A stretch of 54,300 nucleotides of DNA from Rugamonas violacea (lineage in GTDB: Bacteria > Pseudomonadota > Gammaproteobacteria > Burkholderiales > Burkholderiaceae_D), in NCBI RefSeq assembly GCF_016461825.1, contig NZ_JAEMNU010000120.1, positions 12,833 through 67,132 on the forward strand, given 5' to 3'. Of this stretch, positions 32,872 to 41,287 are shown one piece after another. Position 1 is the stretch's first letter. Each line of letters opens with the position of its first letter. Below the pieces are notes generated by a model. It saw only the letters and a list, made by a program, of their open reading frames with translations, did no database searches and had not been told where the DNA came from. The position numbers were made by a program, and so were the translations under genes.

Positions 32872-33921
32872 CTAGCCGCGCGAGCGGCCGACATCGAAGC
32901 CCTCGTCGTCGCCGGCGGTGAAATTACAGGCCTTGCCGCAGCCGGGGCAGGTGGCCGGCCCCTCGCCACGGATGCACATGATCTGGCCGCAGCCGCACAC
33001 GGCGAAGCCGATCGGGTTGCCGCAGTGCGGACAGCCGGGCGAGCCGACCAGGGCGTCGGTGTTGACGGTGCGCAGCAGCGCGCGCGCGTCCGACAACTCG
33101 TCGTAGTCCTGCTCCATGGCGAACACGCCGGTCAGGTTGTACAGGTCGACCTTCAGCTCCAGGCCGCCCTGGCCGAGGTGGTGCAGGTTGCGCTCGTACT
33201 TCATCAGGTAGGGCAGGGCGTTGGTCTGGCAGCGTCCGGTCAGCACGACCAGGTCCTCGTCGACCGTGCCGGCGTTTTCCAGCGCGCCGATCTTGCGCAG
33301 GATGCCGTCGTCGAGCTTGGCCAGGTTGACGCCAGCACCGCCGGCCATCGCCACGCTGCGGCTCTGCGCCGCCACCGAGCGCGAGACCCAGTCGACGAAG
33401 CGCTTGAAGTCCTCCTCGCCGTGGACGTCGAGCGACAGCACGTTCTCGCTGAGCCGGCGCAGCACCGGCAGCGCGGCGTGGGCGCCGATGCCGATGGCCA
33501 CCAGCGTGACCCGTTGCGCATAGTTGGCGTGCCAGCGCTTGAGCGCCGGCTCGATGTCGTCGGTCGGTTTGCCGTCGGTCATCAGGTAGACCACCGGCCG
33601 CCAGTCGCCCTTGCGCTCGGCGGTGCCGACGATGATGTTGCGGTCCAGCTCGTCCATCAGGTGTTCGAGGGCGGCGCCCAGCGAGGTGCCCGAGCCGGCC
33701 GGCAGGCGCGGCGGGTAGAACAGGGCCAGCTCGGTGAGCGGGGTCAGGGTGCGCGCCTTGCCGGCGAATACGATGGTCGACAGGTACACGCTCTCCAGCG
33801 CGTGCGGGTCGGTGCGCAGGGTGGCGATCAGCCGGGCCAGGCCCTGTTGCAGGTGGCGCAGGTTGGCGCCGACCATGGATTCGGAGACGTCCAGCATGAG
33901 GTAAATCGGCAGGCGGCGCAT
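32872..33921 (-). CDS. TerY-like vWA protein with C-terminal zinc ribbon
   Basis: 349 aa. A von Willebrand A domain fills residues 4-190 with an intact MIDAS metal site: DVSES at 11-15, the Thr in SGTSLG, and Asp in MTDGKPTD. The C-terminus carries a TerY-C zinc-binding module (CPHC, VCGCG, MC, CPGC). This is the full TerY layout of tellurite-resistance clusters. vWA proteins bind partners through the divalent metal, and TerY pairs with a kinase and PP2C, as here. Confidence 0.92.
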   Translation of the reverse strand: MRRLPIYLMLDVSESMVGANLRHLQQGLARLIATLRTDPHALESVYLSTIVFAGKARTLTPLTELALFYPPRLPAGSGTSLGAALEHLMDELDRNIIVGTAERKGDWRPVVYLMTDGKPTDDIEPALKRWHANYAQRVTLVAIGIGAHAALPVLRRLSENVLSLDVHGEEDFKRFVDWVSRSVAAQSRSVAMAGGAGVNLAKLDDGILRKIGALENAGTVDEDLVVLTGRCQTNALPYLMKYERNLHHLGQGGLELKVDLYNLTGVFAMEQDYDELSDARALLRTVNTDALVGSPGCPHCGNPIGFAVCGCGQIMCIRGEGPATCPGCGKACNFTAGDDEGFDVGRSRG

Positions 33922-33954
33922 GTCAACTCCCCGCCGTGGTGTGAGGTCGGCTGC

Positions 33955-34596
33955 TCATAGGACGATCTGCACTTCCGGCGGCGGTGGCGGCAGCTCGGTC
34001 GAGGCCTGGGTGCCGGCGCTGGTGGTGCTGGCGGTGACGGCGACGGTGACCCACTGGAAGAACTTGGAGAAGCCGGTGCTGTCCATCAGGTCCAGGCTGA
34101 CCACATGCTCGGTCAGTTGCTTGAGCTGGTCGGGCACGCTCTTCGGGCCGGCGGCGCAGGCCACCACGGTGCCGAAGCGGGCCTGCTGGACGCGCGCGAT
34201 GGCCTGGTTGTAGGCCTCGGTGTCGGAAGGCTTGCCGTCGGTCATGATGAACAGCAGCGGCCGCCAGTCGCCTTTTTGCTCGGCGCTGGTGACGCGGATG
34301 TCGCGCGCCACCATGTCGCAGATGGTGTGCAGGGCCTCGCCGAGGAAGGTCGGGCCGGACTCGGGACAGGTGATCTCCGGCAGGTTGACGGCGTCGAGCG
34401 GGGTCAGCGGCAAGACCTGGTTGACCTTGCCGTCGAAGGTGACGATGCACAGGTGCACGCTTTCCAGCGCGAACGGGTTTTGCCGCAAGGAGGCGAGGAA
34501 GGCTTGCAGGCCCACGTTGACGGCCTGGATGGGCTCGCCCCGCATAGAGCCCGAGGTGTCGAGCGCGAGATAAACGGGTAAACGGCGTACGGTCAT
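33955..34596 (-). CDS. TerY-like vWA protein, short form
   Basis: 213 aa, a single vWA domain with an intact MIDAS (DTSGSM near residue 12, Thr in GPTFLG, MTDGKPSD). It lacks the zinc tail of the neighbouring TerY. Its last residues, ELPPPPPEVQIVL, are nearly the same as those of the next vWA protein, which suggests a shared docking motif. A GGGGG-type ribosome site precedes the ATG. Second gene of the leftward operon. Confidence 0.92.
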   Translation of the reverse strand: MTVRRLPVYLALDTSGSMRGEPIQAVNVGLQAFLASLRQNPFALESVHLCIVTFDGKVNQVLPLTPLDAVNLPEITCPESGPTFLGEALHTICDMVARDIRVTSAEQKGDWRPLLFIMTDGKPSDTEAYNQAIARVQQARFGTVVACAAGPKSVPDQLKQLTEHVVSLDLMDSTGFSKFFQWVTVAVTASTTSAGTQASTELPPPPPEVQIVL

Positions 34597-34716
34597 TCTG
34601 CCCCCTGGGTGGAAACTGGCATGGGATGGTTGCGCCCCCGCCGGCGCGCGGTGGCGTCGGCGGGGGCGGGTGGTGGCGGCGCTGGCGGCGGCAGCGGCAG
34701 CAGCGGCAGCAGCGGC

Positions 34717-35355
34717 TTAGAGCACCACGTTCACTTCCGGTGGTGGTGGCGGCAGGTCGTCCAGGCCGGCGGCTTCCTTCTTCGCCAGGTCGACCTTCTG
34801 GCTGGTGGTGGCGATCGAGGCGCTGACCCACTTGAAGAAGGCCTTGATGGTGTTGCTGTCGGCCGTGTCGAGGCGCACCACGGAGTCGGTGATGCGCTGC
34901 AGGTCGGCGCTGTTGGCGGCCGGGCCGGCGGCGCAGGCGATGAAGGCGCCCAGCTTGGCCGCCTTGACGGCGGCGATGCCGGCGTCCAACTGGTCGGTGG
35001 CGGCGCCGTCGGTCATCATGAAGACGATGGGCTTCCAGTCGCCTTTTTGCTCGGCGGTGGTTTTCGCCACCTCGGCGGCGGCGCGGGCGCACAGCAGCTC
35101 AAGCGCGGCGCCCATCGAGGTGGTGCCGCTGGCGCTCAGCACGGGGATCTGGAACTGGCCCAGTTCGGTCAGCGGCACCACTTGCTGGGCCGTCTCGTTG
35201 AAGGTGATGACCGACAAAAACGCCGATTCGAGCGCGTGCGGGTCTTGCCGCAGGGCCGACACCAACGTTTGCATGCCATTGCGCACGGCCTCGATCGGTT
35301 CGCCGGACATCGAGCCGGACGTGTCGAGCAGTAAGTATACGGGTAGCCTTCTCAT
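34717..35355 (-). CDS. TerY-like vWA protein, short form, first gene of the operon
   Basis: 212 aa from ATG 35355 (AGGAG five bases upstream); an in-frame ATG at 35382 lacks a ribosome site. Intact MIDAS: Asp11 in DTSGSM, Thr in GTTSMG and Asp in MTDGAATD. It is about half identical by eye to the vWA at 33955-34596, so the pair arose by duplication. The tail is DDLPPPPPEVNVVL. It is separated from the next gene by 120 bp containing a GGC/AGC triplet-rich stretch. Confidence 0.92.
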   Translation of the reverse strand: MRRLPVYLLLDTSGSMSGEPIEAVRNGMQTLVSALRQDPHALESAFLSVITFNETAQQVVPLTELGQFQIPVLSASGTTSMGAALELLCARAAAEVAKTTAEQKGDWKPIVFMMTDGAATDQLDAGIAAVKAAKLGAFIACAAGPAANSADLQRITDSVVRLDTADSNTIKAFFKWVSASIATTSQKVDLAKKEAAGLDDLPPPPPEVNVVL

Positions 35356-35408
35356 CGCTTCTCCTGGTTTAAACGCTGTCATTAAGCGGTATTTAATTAC
35401 TGTTACAT

Positions 35409-35414
35409 ATTATA
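35409..35414 (-). promoter_or_regulatory. Candidate -10 box for the leftward signalling operon
   Basis: On the minus strand this reads TATAAT, a perfect sigma-70 -10 box, 54 bases upstream of the first vWA start. It lies in the AT-rich stretch between the divergent vWA and TerD operons. No good -35 box is seen 16-18 bases before it, so an activator or another sigma factor may be needed. Confidence 0.45.
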
Positions 35415-35459
35415 AGAATCGGCGCCGGACGGTTGTGCTATTAATTTGTTGGCGCGGTA

Positions 35460-35488
35460 TGTACAGACAAGTGGTATTGACATATATT
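35460..35488 (+). promoter_or_regulatory. Candidate promoter for the rightward TerD operon
   Basis: TGTACA at 35460-35465 and TATATT at 35483-35488 are separated by 17 bases, a fair sigma-70 match. A TTGACA at 35477-35482 overlaps this and could serve as an alternative -35. It lies 115 bases upstream of the first terD ATG. Confidence 0.4.
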
Positions 35489-35602
35489 ACTGGAAAGTTT
35501 CTATGTCGCAAACATTTTTGTCCGGCCGCCCGTCCACGGCATGGGGTGCGGCTGGCGTTTTGCAAGTGCGGCGATCAAGGTGAAAAATCGGGAGATAATT
35601 TT

Positions 35603-36181
35603 ATGGCAATTAGTTTGAGCAAGGGTGGCAATGTCAGCCTGTCGAAGACCGATCCCTCGGTCGAGAAGATCCAGGTCGGCCTGGGCTGGGAGGCCCGCTC
35701 GACCACCGGCGCCGATTTCGACCTCGACGCCAGCCTGTTCATGGTGCAGGCCAACGGCAAGGTGCGCGGCGACCACGATTTCATTTTTTACAACCAATTG
35801 AGCTCGACCTGCAACGCCGTGCGCCACACCGGCGACAACCGGACCGGCGCCGGCGAGGGCGACGACGAGAGCCTGCAGATCACGCTGGCCATGGTGCCGG
35901 CCGAGATCGTGCGCTTGGTGGTGGCCGTCACCATCCACGACGCCGCCGCCCGGGGGCAGAACTTCGGCATGGTGCGCGAGGCCTTCGTGCGCGTGGTCAA
36001 TAGCGTCAGCGGCGTGGAAATTGTCCGTTTCGACTTGTCGGAGGATTATTCCACCGAAACGGCATTGATTTTCGCGGAAATATACCAACATAATGGCGAG
36101 TGGAAATTCAAGGCAGTCGGCCAAGGTTATTCCGGCGGTTTGGCCGCGCTGGCGATCCAATATGGCGTGGATGTCGCGTAG
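35603..36181 (+). CDS. terD: TerD-family stress protein
   Basis: 192 aa with the full TerD fold: MAISLSKGGNVSLSK start, DFDLDASLFM (acidic calcium site), HTGDNRTGAGEGDDE (second calcium loop), LSEDYSTETALIFAEIY and WKFKAVGQGYSGGLAAL. All the acidic residues expected to bind calcium are present. TerD proteins are cytoplasmic, bind calcium and are linked to tellurite, metal and phage-stress responses. First gene of the rightward operon, divergent from the vWA operon. The symbol is given at family level; terE and terX are close relatives. Confidence 0.93.
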   Translation: MAISLSKGGNVSLSKTDPSVEKIQVGLGWEARSTTGADFDLDASLFMVQANGKVRGDHDFIFYNQLSSTCNAVRHTGDNRTGAGEGDDESLQITLAMVPAEIVRLVVAVTIHDAAARGQNFGMVREAFVRVVNSVSGVEIVRFDLSEDYSTETALIFAEIYQHNGEWKFKAVGQGYSGGLAALAIQYGVDVA

Positions 36182-36262
36182 ATCCGCGTATTTGAAATGC
36201 GGCAAGGTGATATACCCACCGGCAAGCATTAATTCTTATGAACCTTTTAACGGGAGTTTAGT

Positions 36263-36838
36263 ATGGCGATCAGTTTACAAAAAGGCGGCAACGTCAACCT
36301 CAGCAAGGAAGCACCTGGCCTGAGCAAGGTGGTGATTGGCTTGGGCTGGGACCCGCGCGCCACCGACGGCGCCGGTTTCGACCTCGACGGCAGCGCCTTC
36401 ATGCTGAAGGCCGACGGCAAGGTGCGCGGCGACGCCGACTTCATCTTCTACAACAACCTGAAGTCGACCGACGGCTCGTTGACCCACGGCGGCGACAACA
36501 CCACCGGCGGCGGCGACGGCGACGACGAGCAACTGAGCATCGACCTGGCCCGGGTGCCGGCCGACATCGAGCGCATCGCCTTCTGCGTCACCATCCATGA
36601 GGCCGAGCAGCGCAAGCAGAACTTCGGCATGGTGGCCAGGGCCTTCATCCGCTGCCTGAACGGCAACGGCAACGCCGAGCTGGCCCGCTACGACCTGTCC
36701 GAGGACGGTTCGGTGGAGACGGCGATGATCTTCGGCGAGCTGTATCGCGCCGGCGCCGAGTGGAAATTCAAGGCCATCGGCCAGGGCTTCAAGGGCGGCC
36801 TGGGCCCCCTGGCCCGTTCCTTCGGCGTCAACGCCTGA
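36263..36838 (+). CDS. terD: TerD-family stress protein (second copy)
   Basis: 191 aa, GGGAG ribosome site. Very similar to the upstream copy: GFDLDGSAFML, THGGDNTTGGGDGDDE, LSEDGSVETAMIFGELY, WKFKAIGQGFKGG. Calcium-site acids are intact. The closing FGVNA is typical of TerD/TerE. The 81-bp gap before it and the double hairpin after it may adjust its expression relative to the neighbours. Confidence 0.93.
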   Translation: MAISLQKGGNVNLSKEAPGLSKVVIGLGWDPRATDGAGFDLDGSAFMLKADGKVRGDADFIFYNNLKSTDGSLTHGGDNTTGGGDGDDEQLSIDLARVPADIERIAFCVTIHEAEQRKQNFGMVARAFIRCLNGNGNAELARYDLSEDGSVETAMIFGELYRAGAEWKFKAIGQGFKGGLGPLARSFGVNA

Positions 36839-36860
36839 TCGTTCGGGCGGCAGCACCGTG

Positions 36861-36913
36861 CCGGCCGCCGCGAGGCGGCCGGTTCACCGACCGGGAGGCC
36901 TGCGCCTCCCGGT
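36861..36913 (+). promoter_or_regulatory. Two tandem perfect RNA hairpins between terD and AIM24-like gene
   Basis: Hairpin 1 (36861-36882) has a 9-bp stem CCGGCCGCC/GGCGGCCGG with loop GCGA, a stable GNRA tetraloop. Hairpin 2 (36890-36913) has a 10-bp stem ACCGGGAGGC/GCCTCCCGGT with loop CTGC. No T-tract follows, so mRNA stabilisation or processing is more likely than termination. A TTCGCACTT direct repeat comes just after. Confidence 0.6.
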
Positions 36914-36954
36914 TCGCACTTCAGTTCGCACTTCCTAGTCGATGAAAGCATACG

Positions 36955-37665
36955 ATGCCTGAATTTACCGTAACCGGGGACGTCGATCCCTTCCTGCATG
37001 TCAGCCTGCGCCAGGGCGAGAAGATCTATTGCGAGTCGGACGCCATGGTGATGATGGAGTCCACGCTGGACCTGAAGGGCAAGATGACCGGCGGCGTGAT
37101 GGGCTCCATCATGCGCCGCATGGCCAACGGCGAGTCGTTCTTCCAGCAACACATCACCGCCGTGCGCGGCGCCGGCGACTGCCTGCTGTCGCCGACGCTG
37201 CCGGGCGCGGTGCAGATCGTCGACGTCGGACCGCGCCAGTACCTGCTCAACGACGGCACCTTCGTCGCCGCCAGCGACGGCGTCGAGATGAAGACGCGCA
37301 CGCAGAGCATCGCCAACGCCCTGTTCGCGCAGTCGGGCGGCTTCTTCATCATGGAGACCACCGGCCAGGGCCAGATCGCGGTGTCCGGCTTCGGCTCGAT
37401 GTTCAAGCTCGACGTCAGCCCCGGCAAGGATGTGGTGATCGACAACTCGCACGTGGTCTGCTGGGACAAGAGCCTGTCCTACGAGGTGTCGGTGACGACC
37501 TCGGGCGGCGGCGGCCTGGGCGGCATGATCGGCAACCTGGTCAACAGCGTCACCAGCGGCGAGGGCATCGTGCTGCGCTTTACCGGCAGCGGCTCGGTGC
37601 ACGTCTGCTCGCGCAACCGCGAGGCCTTCCTGGCCTGGATCGCCAAGGGCAAGGGCGGCGGCTAA
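36955..37665 (+). CDS. AIM24/TIGR00266-family protein
   Basis: 236 aa. MPEFTVTGDVDPFLHVSLRQ, then GEKIYCESDAMVMME, FFQQHITAVRGAGDCLLSP, LPGAVQIVDV and GGFFIMETTGQGQIAVSGFG match the AIM24 (PF01987) beta-helix family in order and length. Members are often encoded next to TerD genes in bacteria; the molecular role is unknown. The ribosome site is weak. It sits between the second and third TerD genes, so it is surely part of the Ter operon. Confidence 0.9.
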   Translation: MPEFTVTGDVDPFLHVSLRQGEKIYCESDAMVMMESTLDLKGKMTGGVMGSIMRRMANGESFFQQHITAVRGAGDCLLSPTLPGAVQIVDVGPRQYLLNDGTFVAASDGVEMKTRTQSIANALFAQSGGFFIMETTGQGQIAVSGFGSMFKLDVSPGKDVVIDNSHVVCWDKSLSYEVSVTTSGGGGLGGMIGNLVNSVTSGEGIVLRFTGSGSVHVCSRNREAFLAWIAKGKGGG

Positions 37666-37687
37666 GCCGCAGCCAATCGAGTCAAGG

Positions 37688-37727
37688 GCGCCGGCCCGGC
37701 GACGGGCGCGGCGCGATGGATTTTTTT
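37688..37727 (+). terminator. Hairpin plus T-tract inside the Ter operon (possible attenuator)
   Basis: Stem GCGCCG-GCCC / GGGC-G-CGGCGC (37688-37714, one bulged base, loop GGCGAC), then six bases and seven T residues (37721-37727), 25 bases before the third terD ATG. The spacing between stem and T-tract is longer than in a standard terminator, so partial termination is the likely effect. Confidence 0.5.
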
Positions 37728-37751
37728 CACGATGGATCACAGGAGGATGGC

Positions 37752-38333
37752 ATGAGCGTTAATCTGAGCAAGGGTCAGAAAATCTCGTTGGACAAGGAAG
37801 CCGGCACCGGCTTGAGCAAGATCATCATGGGCCTCGGCTGGGACGCCGTGAAGTCGAAGGGCTTCCTCGGCTTCGGCCGCTCGGCGCCGGAAATCGACCT
37901 GGACGCCTCCTGCCTGCTGTTCGACGAAGCCGGCAATCTGCTCGACACCGTCTGGTTCCGCCAGCTCGGCTCGCGCGACGGCTCCATCGTCCACACCGGC
38001 GACAACCGCACCGGCGCCGGCGACGGCGACGACGAGCAGATCATCGTCGACCTGGCGCACGTGCCGGCCAACGTCAAGAGCCTGGTGTTCACCGTCAACA
38101 GCTTCACCGGTCAGGATTTCTCACAGATCGAGAACGCCACCTGCCGCCTGGTCGACGCCGCCAGCAACAAGGAGGTGGCGCGCTTCAACCTGACCATGAC
38201 CGGCGGCCACACCGCGCAGATCATGGCCAAGGTCTACCGCCACAACGGCGAATGGAAGATGCACGCGATCGGCGAAGCCGGCAGCGGCCGCACCTTCAAC
38301 GATTTGCTGCCGCAAATCACCCCGCACCTGTAA
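37752..38333 (+). CDS. TerD-family stress protein (third copy, TerZ/TerX-like)
   Basis: 193 aa with AGGAGG upstream. Starts MSVNLSKGQKISLDKEAGTG and has a short insert (KSKGFLGFGRSAPE) before EIDLDASCLLF, as in TerZ/TerX-type members. HTGDNRTGAGDGDDE gives an intact calcium loop. The end, GSGRTFNDLLPQITPHL, is characteristic of the same group. It is followed after eight bases by the ATP-grasp gene, so it opens the biosynthetic half of the operon. Confidence 0.93.
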   Translation: MSVNLSKGQKISLDKEAGTGLSKIIMGLGWDAVKSKGFLGFGRSAPEIDLDASCLLFDEAGNLLDTVWFRQLGSRDGSIVHTGDNRTGAGDGDDEQIIVDLAHVPANVKSLVFTVNSFTGQDFSQIENATCRLVDAASNKEVARFNLTMTGGHTAQIMAKVYRHNGEWKMHAIGEAGSGRTFNDLLPQITPHL

Positions 38334-38341
38334 GGATGTCG

Positions 38342-39370
38342 ATGCGAGTTTGGCGAGTTTGGATGAACAGCGCGTTTTCGTCGGTGGCGACGGCACTCGG
38401 CTTGATCCGCGAGGGTGATCTTGAGGGCCGTTTCCACACCATTTACAGCCACCCCCACGCCCATTCGGCGGCGGCCGGTGTGGCCGACGCCTTCCACGTC
38501 GAGCCGAGCGGCTTGGCGGCGGCCGAGTATGTCGACTGGTGCCTGGCCTTCTGCCGCGAGCAGCGGGTCGACGTCTTCATGCCCAGCAAGCACGCCGCCG
38601 CGCTGAGCGCGGCGCGCGGCCGTTTTCTTGAGCAGGGCACGCGCCTGCTCAGCGCCGCCTTGCCGGCGCAGCTGGACCTGATCGACGACAAGGCCGCCTT
38701 CTACGCGGCGGTCGACCTGCCGCAGGCGCCGGCGCCGCAGTTCCGCGAGTTCAGCGACATCGAGCAGTTCGACGCCGCCCACGCCGCGCTGCGCGCCCGT
38801 CACGACACGCTGTGCGTCAAGCCCTCGCGCTCGGTCTACGGGCTGGGCTTCAGCGTGCTCGACGAGCAGCGCAGCAGCGCCGCGCTGCTGCTGGCCGGCG
38901 CCAGTTACCGCATCGGCCTGGCCGACCTGCGCCGTGGCCTGGCCGAGCTGGGCCAGTTCCGCAGCATGCTGCTGATGGAGTATCTCGACGGCCCCGAATA
39001 CAGCGTCGACTGCGTCGGCGACGAGGGCCGCCTGGTCTGCCTGGTGGCGCGCAAGAAGCTGCCGCAGGCCGGCCACGGCCAACTGATCGACATGCGGCCC
39101 GACATCGCCGCCGCCTGCGCCAAGCTGGCCGCCGACTTCGGCCTGAACGGCATGTTCAACGTCCAGTTCCGCGAGGGCCGCGACGGGCTGCGGCTGCTGG
39201 AGATCAATCCGCGCATGTCGGGCGGCATCGGCATGGCCTGCCTGGCCGGGCCGAACCTGCCCTACATCGCGCTGCGCGGCTTCGTCGACGGCCACGCCGG
39301 TCTGACGCCGGCGCCGGTGCGCGACGGCATGCGTGTCGGCGAGCAGGGCTGCGCCTTGGAGCTGGCATGA
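38342..39370 (+). CDS. ATP-grasp ligase of the Ter biosynthetic module
   Basis: 342 aa from ATG 38342, with AAGGA five bases upstream; an ATG at 38336 is too close to that site. The ATP-grasp fold is seen in VKPSRSVYGLGFSV (ATP-binding Lys), LLMEYLDGPEYSVDC and LEINPRMSGG (the Glu-x-Asn metal motif, followed by Arg). The N-terminal part (DVFMPSKHAAAL) is the usual pre-grasp domain. ATP-grasp enzymes join a carboxylate to an amine or thiol. In Ter clusters this enzyme has been predicted to help build a nucleoside-like metabolite. Its stop overlaps the next start (ATGA). Confidence 0.9.
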   Translation: MRVWRVWMNSAFSSVATALGLIREGDLEGRFHTIYSHPHAHSAAAGVADAFHVEPSGLAAAEYVDWCLAFCREQRVDVFMPSKHAAALSAARGRFLEQGTRLLSAALPAQLDLIDDKAAFYAAVDLPQAPAPQFREFSDIEQFDAAHAALRARHDTLCVKPSRSVYGLGFSVLDEQRSSAALLLAGASYRIGLADLRRGLAELGQFRSMLLMEYLDGPEYSVDCVGDEGRLVCLVARKKLPQAGHGQLIDMRPDIAAACAKLAADFGLNGMFNVQFREGRDGLRLLEINPRMSGGIGMACLAGPNLPYIALRGFVDGHAGLTPAPVRDGMRVGEQGCALELA

Positions 39371-40557
39371 GCGCGGCCATGGGCGGGCCGGCGCCGCACG
39401 CCGGCAGCTGGCAAGTGGAGCTGCCGACCGGCACGCTGCAACTGCGGGTCGACAGCAGCGAGTTCGCGCCCGACAGCCTGCTCGGCTACGCCGCGCGCGA
39501 CAACGCCAAGCGCGGCTTCCTGTTCCTCAGCAAGGTGCTGGGCAAGCACTGGCCGGTGACGCCGCAGCGCATGGCGCAGATCCACGCCAGCCTGGCCGCC
39601 GGCGTGCCCGCGCTGCCCGGCCCGGTGGTGTTCATCTCGCTGGCCGAGACCGGCATCGGCCTGGGCCAGGGCGTGTTCGAGGCCTGGCAGCGCGACCATC
39701 CGGGCCAGCCGGCGCTGTTCCTGCATACCACCCGCTACCGCGTCGGCAGCGCGCCGCTGATCGAATTCGAGGAGGCGCACAGCCACGCGCCGCGCCAGTT
39801 CCTGCACTGGCCGGAGGACCCGGCCCAGCGCGCGCTGTTCACCGGCATGCGCTCGCTGGTGCTGATCGACGACGAGGCCAGCACCGGCAACACCTTCGTC
39901 AACCTGCTCAACGCCTGCCGCCAGGTGCAGCCGGACATCGCCCATTTGCATCTGGCGGTGATCACCAATTTCATGGGCGAGCAGGGCGGCGCCGGGCTGG
40001 CGCAGCGTTGCGGCCTGCCGCTGACCCTGGGCGCCTGCCTGCGCGGCGGTTACCAGTTCGCGCCCGGCGCGGTGGCGTCGCGGGCGGCGCCGGCGCAGCG
40101 CTTCGACGCCGACGCCGAGCGCGGCGCCAGCGCCAGCTTCGGCCGGCGCGGCCGCAGCGCGCCGCTGCGCCTGCCGGCCGCCTTGGTGGACGGCCTGGCG
40201 GCCGACATCGGCGCCGGCCAGAGCGTGCTGGTGCTGGGCACCGGCGAATTCATGCACGCCGCCTACGTGCTGGGCGCAGCGCTGGCGCGTGACGGTGTCG
40301 CGCTGGCGATCCAGTCGACCACCCGCTCGCCGATCCTGCGCTGGGGCGCGGTGGGGCAGGTGCTGGAGTTCGCCGACAACTACGGCGAGGGCGTGCCCAA
40401 CTTCCTCTACAACGTCAGCCCCGGCCAGTACGACCACGTTTTCATCTGCCACGAGACGCCGCCCAACGCCGCGTTGTTCGAACTGGCCGCGCTGCTCGAC
40501 GCGCGTCTTTTCCATTTTATTAGTGAGGCCCTGGTTGAAGAAATTCCTGTTCGCTGA
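39367..40557 (+). CDS. Phosphoribosyltransferase with C-terminal TRSP domain
   Basis: 396 aa. The PRPP-binding loop is LVLIDDEASTGNTF (about residues 163-176). The N-terminal half matches PRTase_2 as found in Ter clusters, and the C-terminal half carries the name-giving motif TTRSPI, then FADNYGEGVPNFLYNV, of the TRSP domain. The enzyme probably moves a ribosyl-phosphate group to or from a base-like compound. Translationally coupled to the ATP-grasp gene before it and overlapping the HAD gene after it by 23 bases. Confidence 0.9.
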   Translation: MSAAMGGPAPHAGSWQVELPTGTLQLRVDSSEFAPDSLLGYAARDNAKRGFLFLSKVLGKHWPVTPQRMAQIHASLAAGVPALPGPVVFISLAETGIGLGQGVFEAWQRDHPGQPALFLHTTRYRVGSAPLIEFEEAHSHAPRQFLHWPEDPAQRALFTGMRSLVLIDDEASTGNTFVNLLNACRQVQPDIAHLHLAVITNFMGEQGGAGLAQRCGLPLTLGACLRGGYQFAPGAVASRAAPAQRFDADAERGASASFGRRGRSAPLRLPAALVDGLAADIGAGQSVLVLGTGEFMHAAYVLGAALARDGVALAIQSTTRSPILRWGAVGQVLEFADNYGEGVPNFLYNVSPGQYDHVFICHETPPNAALFELAALLDARLFHFISEALVEEIPVR

Positions 40558-41287
40558 TCTCGACGACACGCTGTTCCAATCGCTGGAAAAGTGTGGCGCA
40601 CGCGACGACCTGCAAGCGGCCGCCGTGCTCAAGGACGGCGTCGCCTGCTCCTTCAGCACGGCCGGCCAGCGTGCCCTGTTCGACTTCATGCAAGACGGCA
40701 TGACGGTGATCCCGGCCACGGCGCGCAATCTGGACGCCTTCCGCCGCGTGCGGCTGGACTTCCACAGCTACGCGGTGATCAACTACGGCGGCGTGGTGCT
40801 GCTGCCCGACGGCAGCGCCGACCGCGCCTGGCTGGAGCGCATGCGGCCGCTGATGCTGGCGGCGCAGGACGGCCTGGCCGAGCTGGCCGGGCTGGTCGAC
40901 GCCCACGTGGCGGCGGCCGGCCAGCGCGGCCGCGCCCGCGTCATCGAGGATTTTTCCATCCCGTTCTACCTAGTGTTCAAGGACGCCGACAAGATCGCCG
41001 CGCGGCTCGAACCGATCGAGCGCGAGGTGGTGCTGCCGTGGCTGGAGGCGCGCGGCCATGACTACTTCATCCACCGCAACGGCAACAACCTGGCGGTGCT
41101 GCCGAACGCGCTGAACAAGTCGCACGCGGTGGCCTATGTGACCGAGCTTCTGCGCGGCGAGCACGGCGCGTTGCTCACCTTCGGCATGGGCGACAGCCGC
41201 TCCGACGCCCGCTTCATGGCCGCCTGCGATTACGCCATCGTGCCGCGCGGCAGCCAGCTGGCCAGGCTGGCCCTGGAGCCGCTATGA
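40535..41287 (+). CDS. HAD-family phosphatase of the Ter module
   Basis: 250 aa from TTG 40535, preceded by GAGG at six bases; an in-frame GTG at 40523 has no ribosome site. HAD motif I is FADLDDT (nucleophile Asp8, acid Asp10), motif II is IPATAR and motif IV is GMGDSRSD, all intact. The cap is of the Cof/C2 size. Expected to remove phosphate from a sugar-phosphate or nucleotide-like intermediate. Stop overlaps the next start (ATGA at 41284). Confidence 0.9.
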   Translation: MKKFLFADLDDTLFQSLEKCGARDDLQAAAVLKDGVACSFSTAGQRALFDFMQDGMTVIPATARNLDAFRRVRLDFHSYAVINYGGVVLLPDGSADRAWLERMRPLMLAAQDGLAELAGLVDAHVAAAGQRGRARVIEDFSIPFYLVFKDADKIAARLEPIEREVVLPWLEARGHDYFIHRNGNNLAVLPNALNKSHAVAYVTELLRGEHGALLTFGMGDSRSDARFMAACDYAIVPRGSQLARLALEPL

